This document shows positions 1 through 12,300 of a stretch of DNA of 64,000 nt, in pieces; the stretch's first letter is position 1, and each line of letters starts with the position of its first letter. A program made the position numbers and the translations under genes. Under the pieces are notes generated by a model, which saw only the letters and a list, made by a program, of their open reading frames with translations, did no database searches and was not told the origin of the DNA. This DNA is from Veillonella sp. VA137 (lineage in GTDB: Bacteria > Bacillota > Negativicutes > Veillonellales > Veillonellaceae), in assembly GCF_003992015.1 (NCBI RefSeq), contig NZ_RQVK01000010.1, positions 1 to 64,000 on the forward strand, read 5' to 3'.

Positions 1-318
1 TTGTCTAGTATATTACACCTAATACATAGAAAAGTATCAATATTTATTTTGATTGATTTATGCACTTTTTACAATACATATAGGAGAGAACTATCCCTCC
101 TATTATTATCACAAGTTACACGTTTTGACGATATCATTGAACGCATATTCGTACCTTTTCTAATCAAGTATATTATTGTTAATATTATGCAGTATTAAGT
201 ATTCATATTTTTCGATATAGATATTATGCACTATCTTCATGAAGATAAGATGAAGAAATGTGAAATTATTTCAAGAGGTGTTCAAATCTATCTTTTCATC
301 GATTGTATAACGTACATA
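1..318. other. Left-edge AT-rich intergenic stretch, no gene seen
   Basis: No reading frame here has a ribosome binding site or recognisable protein. A short inverted repeat (ATAGGAG / CTCCTAT, about 78-107) is the only structure noticed. The stretch lies downstream of the adhesin terminator and may belong to the control region of a gene outside the window. Confidence 0.5.
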
Positions 319-349
319 CAAAAGACACCCAGCCTTTCGACTGAGTGTC
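319..349 (-). terminator. Rho-independent terminator of the adhesin gene
   Basis: GACACCCAG (324-332) and CTGAGTGTC (341-349) form a stem with one mismatch. On the minus strand it is followed by TTTTG. It lies 44 bases past the adhesin stop codon, where a terminator for that gene is expected. Confidence 0.8.
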
Positions 350-392
350 CATTTTTATCATACTCTAAGGCATTCACCTCATGTAAGCTGTA

Positions 393-3300
393 TTATTTTT
401 TTGCTTCCAGCATTGTTACACGTTCGATAAGCATTTTAATTTGTGCTTTCATTTCCTCATTCTCTGCATCTTTTTTAGCATTCTCCGCATCTTTGCGAGC
501 ATTTTCAGCTTTCAGAGCAGTGATTTCATCTTGCATTACATACACAGAAGAAATTGGACCACCTTTGTAACGTTCTGGAATCATGCTGTCTTCGCCACCG
601 AATCGGTACGTCATGCCTGCATTCACCATGTTTTCACCATTGCCTACGCTGACCCCTACGTTGAATAGAGTATCTTCGTTAGCATAGTGTGCCACGCCGA
701 GTGCCAATGCACTATTACCTTTATAAGCGCCGTATCCAGCCATGACTTGGGATTTTTTGAGAGGATCATAGCTCAATGGATTCATCGCTGCTAGTGCCGC
801 TGCATGAGCCCCAGTTTGGTTCACCTGACGACTCACCGCGCTGGCTGCTGCCACCACTTGACCAAGGGTCGCCGCATCATCTGCTGCTGTACCCGGTCCT
901 ACATGATGAATCGCATTGCCACCGTTATCCAGTCCATCTGCGGTCAAGCTAACGGATGGTTTGTTCAATCCTTTCACTGGAGTAATCGTTACACCTTCTC
1001 CATTCACAGTAGTTGTGACTAAGTTAATCGGATTACCCGTTTTGTCTGTTTGGTATTTCACAGTTCCATCTGCGTTCTTAGCGATGTCCTTCGTACCATC
1101 AGGTTTTGTGATTACCTCAGGCAAGTAGTAATTGTAGGACGTAGAACCGTCTTTCATTTGTACATCTTTCGCTAAGCGCACTGTCATAGTAGCTGGCGTT
1201 TTGCCATTAGCTGAAGTTAATTCTACACCAATATTGTGGTCTGTTAATGCACCTGTAGCTCCACCTTTAATCGCTAACGTATCTCCTAATGCCACTGTAG
1301 TAGATACTACACCAGTATCAGCTGCAAATACACGGCCTTTTTGTAATGTGTCAGACACATCTTTCACTTGACCTTGTGTAGCTGCCTTACTACGATCAGT
1401 ATCCGTTACTTTTGTTGGATCCCATTTCGTATTTGTCAAGCCAGATACTGTGCCATCTTTAATGATTACAGTGGATGTTACTGTACCATCAGGTTGTTTT
1501 GTCGTTACCGTTACACCTTCAGGGGTTACCGCCGTATTTGTTGTATTAGCATCACCCGCTTGAATTGTATTCGTGTTCACTACATTGATCGTAGCATTTG
1601 GTACTGTAATAGTACCTGTTGTGCCATCGATAGTAATTTTGTTACCATCTTTACCAAATGTCACTTTGTCATCCAGTTTCGCTGTGAAAGTTTTTACTCG
1701 TGATGTATCATCCGTAGCATTTGTTACAGTAATACCATTTGTGCCTACTACATTGACTAAACCTGTTACCACATCTTTACCAGCATTGGTAAGGTTGCTC
1801 AAATCTTTTGTCGCTGAATTACCTTGTAATGCTTGGATGGCTTGGGCATTCTTGCCAATATTAGTAGTATTATTCGCAATATTGGATGTGTTAGTTGCAA
1901 TATTACCTGCATTTGTAGCTATATTTTTTGTATTAGTAGCTATATTGCCAGCATTAGTTGCAATATTCTTAGTGTTCGTAGCGATATTACCTGCGTTAGT
2001 TGCAATATTAGTTGTATTTGTTTTGATATTACCGGCATTGGTTGCGATATCTCCTGCATTTTTAGCAATATTGCTTGCATTTGTTTTGATATTGCCTGCG
2101 TTAGTTGCGATGTCTCCTGCATTTTTAGCAATATTAGCTTTGTTAGTTGCTATGTTTCCTGCGTTAGTAGCGATGTTGCCTGCATTCGTAACAATGTCTG
2201 CTTTAGCTTTCGTCATATCCCCTTGTAAAGCAGTGATATTTCCTTCCGCTGTGGTTAAACGAGTATCGATACCTGCGATTCTGTTGATTTCTGCTTTTGC
2301 TGCATCTGTCAAATCTATTGTGTATTCTCGTTCGCCTTTAGCATTTAGATTGCCACCTGTTACAGATACGCTGCCACCTGTAGCTGCTTTCACAGTGGTA
2401 TCACGACCATTCACAGTATACGTTGTGACATTATCTTTCGTTTCTGTACCAATCGTTACATTGTTGCCAGCCTCTACCTTAACTGCCCCTTGTGCTGCAT
2501 CGGTAATTGCTTTTTTACCTGCTGGAGTCAAGTTGCTCAAGTCTTGGTTCGCTGCATTGTCGATAGCACTGCGTGTGTCGCTGTCTAAACCGATATTGAC
2601 CACACCATCAACGTCTGTGGAAATAGCGATACCTTTTTTAGTCGCCACAGAATCTGTCGCCGCTGTTGGGCTAGTTGCAGTTGTTACGCCTCCTGTTGGA
2701 TTTGTGCCATCTGCTGCTTGAGCTTTAGGTGCTACTGTGCCAGTGCCTGCTACGAAGTTGAATCCGTCTGCTAATTTAACAGAGCTTGCTGTTGCTTTTT
2801 CTGCATTGTTCGCACGGTATTTAATGGATGCATCTAAGTTTTTAGCTACTACATTGCTGTCACCGAAGTCTACAGTAGCCGGTTTAGCTGGTGTTGTCAC
2901 GTCACCTGTCGTAGGATCGTTCACAGCTGGTTTTGCCGGCTTCAAGGTAATCGTTGCATCACCATTTTTGATCACTAGGTTATCTGTACCATTACCAGCA
3001 ACTTCTTTGATATTCGCAAGATTTTCTGCCAATTTCACATCGAATCCATCGCCTGCCGTGTTTTTCACTACATCAATGTTATTCGTACCAGTACGTGTAA
3101 AGTTCTCGGCGCCTTTCACTTTTAAAGTTTCACCAAGGTTACGGTGTACTTTATCTGAGTCTGCAGTATCTTTATTGCCGTAGAAGTCTAAGCCTTTTGT
3201 AGCTAAGGAGCTGTTTGCATTGTTGATACGGCTATCTAATTTAGAAATCGCATCCCCTACGGTTTTCGCTTCTTCGGTTGTGTTAGTACCGTCATCTTTT

Positions 3301-6300
3301 GTGATGTTGTACGTAGGACCTGTAAAAGATCCATCAGCATTGACTTTGGAATCACCGCCAAGGGCTGTAGCTAGGTCAGATTTCACAGTGTGTAATTGAC
3401 CACCGTTCACAGCTTCTTTGGAGTTAGCTGCTACTTTGCCATCTGCAATGTTAGATAGTGTGGTCGGAGCTTTTGTATCTCCATTACCGTTCACCACACG
3501 TGCTTGTGGGTTGTCGATTGCTTGTGGTGCTTTGCCATTGTTTTCATCAGCAGTTTTTACAGTACCATCAGCTTTTACTTCGTCAGCTTTGTAGTATTTG
3601 CCATCTTTTGCTTTTACCACACGGTCGCCAGCTTCGTTAGTGTATACCACAGATCCAGCTTCACCATTACGTAAAGCGTTTACTTTGTCATTCAATGTGG
3701 CATTGTTTAAGCCATCTGCACCCGTTAAGCCTTTCGCACCAGATACTCCATCTTTACCATCACGGCCGTTAGAAGCTGTATCCCCAACTTTAGCTAATTG
3801 GTCTTTCACAGCTTGTGCCAATTCCACAGTAATCGTATCGCCTTTTGCTGTAGTTACAATGTTGGTATTATCACCGTTGACATGTAATGTACCTTTCGCT
3901 AAGGATAAGCCTACTTTTTCTGTATCTTGATCCTGTGCGTCTTTCGTCACATTACCAGCAAAGTTCAATGTCGCGTTATTCGTTAAAGTTTCACCTAACT
4001 TATTGATAGCGCTATCTACGTATTGTTTGTTCGTCGCATCGCCATCATTTTTAGCTTCTCCTACATTTGTGATGTTCATGTTACCAGCATTAATACCATC
4101 TTTACCGATAGTGACAGTTTTCGTTTCTCCTGTTGTAGCACCTGCTACTGGAGCTTGCGTATTCGTAATTGTTACGCCATCAGCACCTAACGTAATTTTG
4201 CTACCTGGTTTATTATCTGCATCGGCATTTGTGATAGATGTGATGTTTTTCAAATTGCTTGCCAATTTTACGTTCAATGTAGTCGCATCGGTACCATCTT
4301 TCTTCACGGAGATATTATTTTGACCATGGATGTTTAAAGTTTCTCCTAATTTACGAGCTACTTTATCTGCCATCGCATCATCACCGATGAACGTCATACC
4401 ACCGTCTACCAAATTAGAAATTCTTGTATCTAAATTAGTAACCGCTGCATTCACATCAGCTTTATCTGCTGCATTGTCGATAGCGCTACGTGTGTCACTG
4501 TCTAAACCGATATTTACCACACCATCAACGTCTGTGGAAATGACGATACCTTTTTTAGAAGCTACAGAATCTGTAGTCGCGCTTGGACTTGCCGTACCTG
4601 CTTCTAGATTTTTTGGCGCTACTGTACCAGTACCTACTACAAAGTTCAAACCTTTTTTCAGTTTTACTGTATTTGCAGCTGTATCTTCAGCATTATTCGC
4701 ACGGTATGTAATAGAGGCATCTAAGTTTTTCGCTACCACATTGCTGTCACCAAAGTCCACTGTAGCTGGTTTAGCTGGAGTCGTTTCATCTCCAGTAGCA
4801 GGATCCTTCACAGCTGGTTTTGCCGGTTTCAATGTAATTGTCGCATCACCATTTTTGATCACTAAGTTATCTGTACCATTACCAGCAACTTCTTTGATAT
4901 TCGTAAGGTTTTCTGCCAATTTCACATCGAATCCATCACCTGCTGTATTTTTTACCACATCAATGTTATTCGTACCAGCACGTGTAAAGTTTTCTGCGCC
5001 TTTCACTTTTAAAGTTTCACCTAAGTTACGATGTACTTTATCTGTATCTTCAGTATCTTTATTGCCGTAGAAGTCTAAGCCTTTTGTAGCTAAGGAGCTG
5101 TTTGCATTGTTGATACGCGTATCTAATTTAGAAATCGCATCGCCTACATTTTTCGCTTCTTCAGTTGTATTACTACCATCATCTTTTGTGATGTTGTACG
5201 TAGGACCTGTAAAAGATCCATCAGCATTGACTTTGGAATCACCGCCAAGGGCTGTAGCTAGGTCAGATTTCACAGTGTGTAATTGACCACCGTTCACAGC
5301 TTCTTTGGAGTTAGCTGCTACTTTGCCATCTGCAATGTTAGATAAAATCGTCGGAGCTTTTGTATCTCCATTACCGTTCACCACACGTGCTTGTAGGTTG
5401 TCGATTGCTTGTGGTGCTTTGCCATTGTTTTCATCAGCAGTTTTTACAGTACCATCAGCTTTTACTTCATCAGCTTTATAGTATTTACCATCTTTTGCTT
5501 TTACCACACGGTCCCCAGCTTCGTTAGTGTACACCACAGATCCAGCTTCACCATTACGTAAAGCGTTTACTTTGTCATTTAATGTGGCATTGTTTAAACC
5601 ATCTGCACCAGTTAATCCTTTCGCCCCAGATACGCCATCTTTGCCATCACGGCCGTTAGATGCTGTATCGCCAACTTTAGCCAATTGGTCTTTCACAGCT
5701 TGTGCCAATTCCACGGTAATGGTATCGCCTTTTGCTATCGTTACAATGTTTGTATTATCGCCGTTGACATGCAATGTACCCGTTGCTAAGGATAAGCCTA
5801 CTTTATCTACCGCTTTATCTTGTGCGTCTTTTGTCACATTACCTGCAAAGTTTAGGTTTGCATTATTAGTGACTGTTGTTTGTAGCTTAGTAATCTCATT
5901 ATCTACATATTCTTTATTTGCTGCATCGCCATTCTCTGTTGCTTTCGCTACATTAGTGACTTTCATTCCACCAGCATTGATACCATCTTTGCTAATAGTT
6001 ACAGTTTTTGTGTCCCCAGCTGCGCCATCTGCACCTGCTGCTGTATTAGCAATGGATACACCATCTGCGCCTAAGGTAATTTTGCTACCTGGTTTGCCAT
6101 CTGCATCGGCATTTGTGATGGATGTGATATTTTTCAAATCACTAGCTAACTTAACATTTAATGTAGTCGCATCGGTACCATCTTTTTTCACAGTGATGTT
6201 GTTTTGACCATGGATGTTTAAAGTTTCTCCTAATTTACGAGCTACTTTATCTGCTGTTGCATCATCACCGATGAACGTCATGCCACCATCTACCAAGTTA

Positions 6301-9300
6301 GTAATTCTTGTACCTAGATTCGTAATCGCTGTATTTTGACCTTGGTTAGCTGCATCCAATTTTTCGATAGCATCTTTTAAAGTATTTGCAGTATCAGTAC
6401 CACCAGTTGCTTTCGTAATATTGAAAGTTGGTCCTGTTACTGTACCATCTGTAGCAATCGTTGTGCCACCAATGACATTTGCCAAATTACCTACCGCTGC
6501 TAATTTACCTTTGGTAGCATCAGATAAGTCTAATGTATAAGCACGAACTTTTGAAGTAGCATCTGGAGTGCCACCAGAGATTGCTAATGCATCTCCATTT
6601 ACAGCTACTGTTGTGTCATTTGCATTCACTTTGTAGATTGTTGTACCTACTGTAGTCGTTGTATCCGTAGTAACCGTTGTATTGATACCGTCAGCCACTT
6701 TTACCGCTGTTTTCGCTGCATCTTTTGCTAATTCTTTGAATTTTTCTTTACCAGCATCAGATAAATTGCTTAAGTTTTTATCGGCTGCATTGTCTACTTT
6801 ACTACGAGTATCTTTATCTAAGCCGAATGTAACTTTACCATTATCCTCTGCTGTAATCGCTAAACCAGATTTAGGACCTTCTGCAGTTGTGGTTGCATCG
6901 TTACTTGCTACGTAATTAAATCCATCTGCTAATTTAACGGATTTCGCATTCGCTACTGCTTCATCATTTGCACGATATTTGATAGACGCATCTAAGTTAT
7001 TAGCAACTAATTTCGTATCTCCGAAATCAATGCTGCCTGTATTTCCAGCTTTAGGAGCTTTTACTGTAACCTTAGTATCCCCGTTTTTAATCACTAAGTC
7101 ATGGGTACCATCCCCAGTGATTTCTTTGATGTTCGCAAGGTTTTCAGCCAATTTCACATCGAATCCATCGCCTGCAGCATTTTTCACCACATCAATGTTA
7201 TTCTTAGTACCTTCAGCACGAGCAAAGTTTTCTGCGCCTTTCACTTTTAAAGCTTCACCCAAATTACGGTGTACTTTATCTGTGTCAGCTATATCCTTGT
7301 TACCATAGAAGTCTAAACCTTTTGTAGCTAACGTAGAGTTTGCATTGTTGATACGAGTATCTAGCTTAGAAATCGCATCACCTACATTTTTAACATGTTC
7401 AGTCCCATTAGTACCATCATCTTTTGTGATGTTGTACGTAGGACCTGTAAAGGATCCGTCAGTATTCACTTTGGAATCACCGCCCAATGCTGTAGCTAGG
7501 TCAGATTTCACAGTGTGTAATTGACCACCATTCACAGCTTCTTTGGAGTTGGCTCCTACTTTGCCATCTGCAATGTTAGATAAGGTAGTTGCTGTTTTTG
7601 TATCTCCATTGCCATTCACCACACGTGCTTGAGGGTTGTCTACTGCTTGCGGTTCTTTGTTATTGTTTTCCGCTGCAGTTTTTACAGTACCGTCAGCTTT
7701 TACTTCGTCAGCTTTGTAGTACTTACCATCCTTAGCTTTTATAACTCGGTCCCCAGCTTCGTTAGTGTACACCACTGAACCAGCTTCGCCATTACGTAGA
7801 GCGTTTACTTTATCGTTTAATGTGGCATTGTTTAAACCATCTGCACCAGTTAAACCTTGTGCACCAGATGTACCATTTACACCATCACGGCCATTAGAGG
7901 CTGTATCGCCAACTTTAGCCAATTGGTCTTTCACAGCTTGTGCCAATTCAACAGTAATGGTATCACCTTTTGCTGTGGTAACAATGTTTGTATTATCGCC
8001 ATTAACATGTAATGTGCCAGTAGCTAATGCTAAGCCTATTTTATCCGCAGCTTTATCTTGTGCGTCTTTTGTTACATTACCAGCAAAGTTTAGATTTGCA
8101 TTGCCTGTAATTGTGCTATTTAGGTTAGTTAGTGCATTTTCTACATACTCTTTACTTGCTGCATTATCAAGAGTGGTACGTGTAGCTTTATCTAATCCAA
8201 ATGTAACCTTACCATTATCCTCTGCTTTGATCGCTAAACCAGATTTAGGACCTTCTGCAGTTGTGGTTGCATCGTTACTTGCTATGTAATTAAAGCCATC
8301 TGCTAATTTAACGGATTTCGCATTCGCTACTGCTTCATCGTTTGCACGATATTTAATAGATGCATCTAAGTTAGAAGCTACTAATTTCGTATTTCCGAAG
8401 TCAATGCTACCTTTTTCTCCATCTTTAGGAGCTTTTACTGTAACCTTAGTATCGCCATTTTTGATGACTAAATCTGTTTTACCATCACCAGCGATTTCTT
8501 TGATGTTCGCAAGGTTTTCTGCCAATTTCACATCAAGAGCTTTATCATTTTTCACAACTTTAATGTTGTTCTCATTGGCTCCTCGTGTGAAGTTTTCTCC
8601 ACCTTTGATCGTTAAGGTTTCTCCTAAATCACGGTGTACTTTACCATTGTCTGCTGTATCGTCGCCAGTGAAGTTCAACCCTTTTGTTGTGGCGGCTGTT
8701 GTAGCTTGGGTAATTTTGTTAGATAAGTCATTGTAATTATTAGTAACTGTTGTTCCCAAATCTGTTACTTTGCCCGCAATTTCAGAGATTTTTGTATTTT
8801 GTCCTTCATTGGTAGCATTTAATTTATCAATAGCATCTTTTAAAGTATTTGCAGTATCAGTACCACCAGTTGCTTTTGTAATATTGAACGTTGGTCCTGT
8901 CACAGTACCATTTGCAGCAATCGTTGTACCACCGATAACGGTAGCCAAACCACTTACAGCAGTTAATTTACCTTTTGTAGCATCGGATAGGTCTAATGTA
9001 TAAGCACGAACTTTTGAAGTAGCATCTGGAGTTGCATTATTGATCGTTAATGCATCACTACCTACTGCTACAGTTGTATCAATTGCATTCACTTTGTAGA
9101 TTGTTGTACCTGCGGTAGTCGTTGTATCTGTCGTTACCGTTGTGTTGATACCATCTGCTACTTTTACAGCTGTTTTCGCCGCATCTTTCGCTAATTCTTT
9201 TACTTTGTCTTTGCCAGTATCAGATAAATTGCTTAAGTTTTTATCAGCTGCATTGTCTACTTTTTCACGAGTAGCTTTATCTAAACCAAATGTAACTTTA

Positions 9301-12300
9301 CCATTATCCTCTGCTTTGATCGCTAAACCAGATTTAGGACCTTCTGCAGTTGTGGTTGCTTCGTTACTTGCTACGTAATTAAAGCCATCTGCTAATTTAA
9401 CGGATTTTGCATTTCCTGCTGCTTCATCGTTTGCACGATATTTAATAGACGCATCTAAGTTAGAAGCTACTAATTTCGTATCTCCAAAATCAATACTACC
9501 TGTGTTTCCATCTTTAGGTGCTTTTACAGTAACCTTACTGTCTCCATTTTTGATAACTAAGTCATTCGTACCATCACCTGCGATTTCTTTGATGTTCGCA
9601 AGATTTTCTGCTAATTTCACATCAAGAGCTTTATCATTTTTCACAACTTTAATGTTGTTCTCATTAGCTCCACGAGTGAAGTTTTCTCCCCCTTTGATCG
9701 TTAAGGTTTCTCCTAAATCACGGTGCACTTTACCAGTATCCGTTGTGTCGTCACCAGTGAAGTTCAACCCTTTTGTTGTAGCCGCTGTCGTAGCTGCTGT
9801 TCCAGCTTGGGCAATTTTGTTAGATAGGTCATTGTAATTATTAGTAACTGTTGTTCCCAAATCTGTTACTTTGCCCTCTAATGTTGTTACTTTACCTTCT
9901 AAGGTAGTTACTTTACCTGCAGTTTCAGAGATTTTTGTATTTTGTCCAACATTAGTTGCATTTAACTTATCGATAGCATCTTTCAAGGTAGTTGCATTTT
10001 CACTAGTGCCATCTGCTTTGGTAATACTGAAAGTTGGTCCTGTTACTGTACCATTTGCAGCAATTGTTGTACCACCGATAACGGTAGCCAAACCGTCTAC
10101 AGCTTTTAATTTAGCTTTTGTAGCATCGGATAAATCTAAGGAATACTTACGTACTTTATCTGTACCTAGATCACCACCAGTAATTGCAAGGCCATCTCCT
10201 GTAACTGCTACTGTTGTGTCATTTGCATTCACTTTGTAAATTGTTGTACCTACTGTAGTTGTTGTATCTGTATCCACTGTTGTGTTGATACCATCTGCTA
10301 CTTTTACAGCTGTTTTCGCCGCATCTTTCGCTAGTTCTTTTACTTTATCTTTGCCAGCATCAGATAAATTGCTTAAGTTTTTATCGGCTGCATTGTCGAT
10401 AGCACCACGTGTGTCGCTATCTAAGCCGATGTTAACTACGCCATTTGCAGCTGTAGAAATGGCGATACCTTTTTTAATGGCTACTCCATCTGTTGCCGCT
10501 GTTGTGCTTGCCGTACCTGCTGGTAAATTTTTAGGTGCTACTGTACCAGTACCTGCTACGAAGTTAAATCCATCTGCTAATTTAACCTTATTCTTCGCTG
10601 TTTCAGTGCCCGCTTTATAGGCAATATCTGCGTCTAAATTAGATGCTACCACTTTTGCATTGCCAAAGTTAACCGTACCATTGTCGCCAGCTTTGCCCGG
10701 TGTGATAGTCACTGTATTCGTGCCATTTTTGATCACTAAATTATCTGAGCCGTTACCAGCGATTTCTTTCATACCAGACAGCTTGTCAGATAATTTAACA
10801 AGTAATCCATTGGCTCCATTAGAACCATCTTTTTCAACACGAATGTTCGTATTCGCTGTGGTAGATGTGTAATTAGCGCCGCCTTTCACCGTTAACGTCG
10901 TGTCTAATGTACGAGCTACGCCAGCATTATCGTCGCCTGTGAAAGTAATTGCTTTACCTTTGAAAGCGTCAAAATCAGATTGACTAACTTTTCCCCCTAC
11001 CGCAGTAGTAAGATTGGAAATCTGTGTCGTATGGGTATTCACTGTTGTATTGATACCATCTACTACAGATTTTTGCGCAATGTCCTTAATTACTACACGA
11101 GTGCTTTGGTCTTGGTTATTACCATTTTGTTGAACCAAAGATGCTTTACCATCAGCACCAACTGTATACTCACCAGTTTTGATATGCATCTCTGCAGTTT
11201 TATCAATTTTATTATCAAGGGCAGTTTTCACGATGCCAGAAGTTACCAGTTTACCATCTTCACCAGTGGCTCCTACAGAGCTTGCAATATTAGGGGTAAT
11301 GGTCACAGCTCCGTTACTAGGGTTCACCGTCAATGCTGTATTGTTTCCACTGGTAATAGAAGTCACTACATCCTTAGCTTTAATGGTAACCGTACCATTA
11401 CTGTTTTCGATAGCGATGTTATCACCTGCTTTTAAGGTAACAGCTTTTTTCGTCAAACCACTCACAGTTTGTGGAGTAGCATCTGCTGTAGTAGTACCAT
11501 TTTGCGTGCGTAGCATCCATTCATCAGATTTTTTTGCTACGTCCGTAATTTCAGCTGTTTCACCAGAAACATCTTCTCCTTTACCGTTTACGTAATTAAG
11601 AGTGATTTTACCAGTAGCATCTGGTTTATAGGCTGTATTTCCCGTTTTTGCTTTGATATGGCGCTCATTGGATTCTAATGCTTTCACCTGTTTCAAGTTT
11701 ACCGCATCATAATCACTCACACCACCTGCTAGACCTGTCAAACGACGGGCGATAGTTTGTCCATCATTAGAGTCTCGTTTTTTACCGATTGCTACAATGC
11801 CGTTTCCTGCATCATTAGCCGCATCTTCCGATGATTTATCTAATAAATAAGCATATGTCTTTTGTGCGTCTGGTACTTTGTTGGAAAGTGTTACTTCATT
11901 CTCCCCAATCTCTGTTCCCCAGCCAATGGCTACGCTACCTTGTCCGCCTAATACTTTCGCACTCGTACCGATAGCCACACTGTGGTTTGCTTTAGCTTGT
12001 GCAGAATCACCTAACGCAATAGCGGAATTAGCAGCAGCAGTAGCACTATTACCAAGAGCTAGAGCTTTTTCAGCCGAAGAATTAGAAGTTGAACCAAGTG
12101 CTAAGGAATTTGAAGCCGTTGCTTTTGCCCCTTTGCCCATAGCAGTAGCACCTTCCGCTTTTGCTTGTGCCGAAGTACCAATGGCTACGGAGTTTGTAGC
12201 AGAAGCAATTAACTCATCCCCTGTATCTGGGTTAGAACCAATAGCAATAGCATTTTTGCCTCCTACTTTTGCTTTATAACCAATGGCTGTGGAGTACTGC

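Noticed and set aside
1573-2721. Long open frame of 382 codons on the plus strand inside the adhesin
   Set aside because: It is opposite the repetitive coiled-coil part of the adhesin, has a biased Val/Ala/Ile composition from the repeat codons, and no ribosome site. The similar plus-strand frames at 4330-5070 and 5527-6207 are explained the same way.
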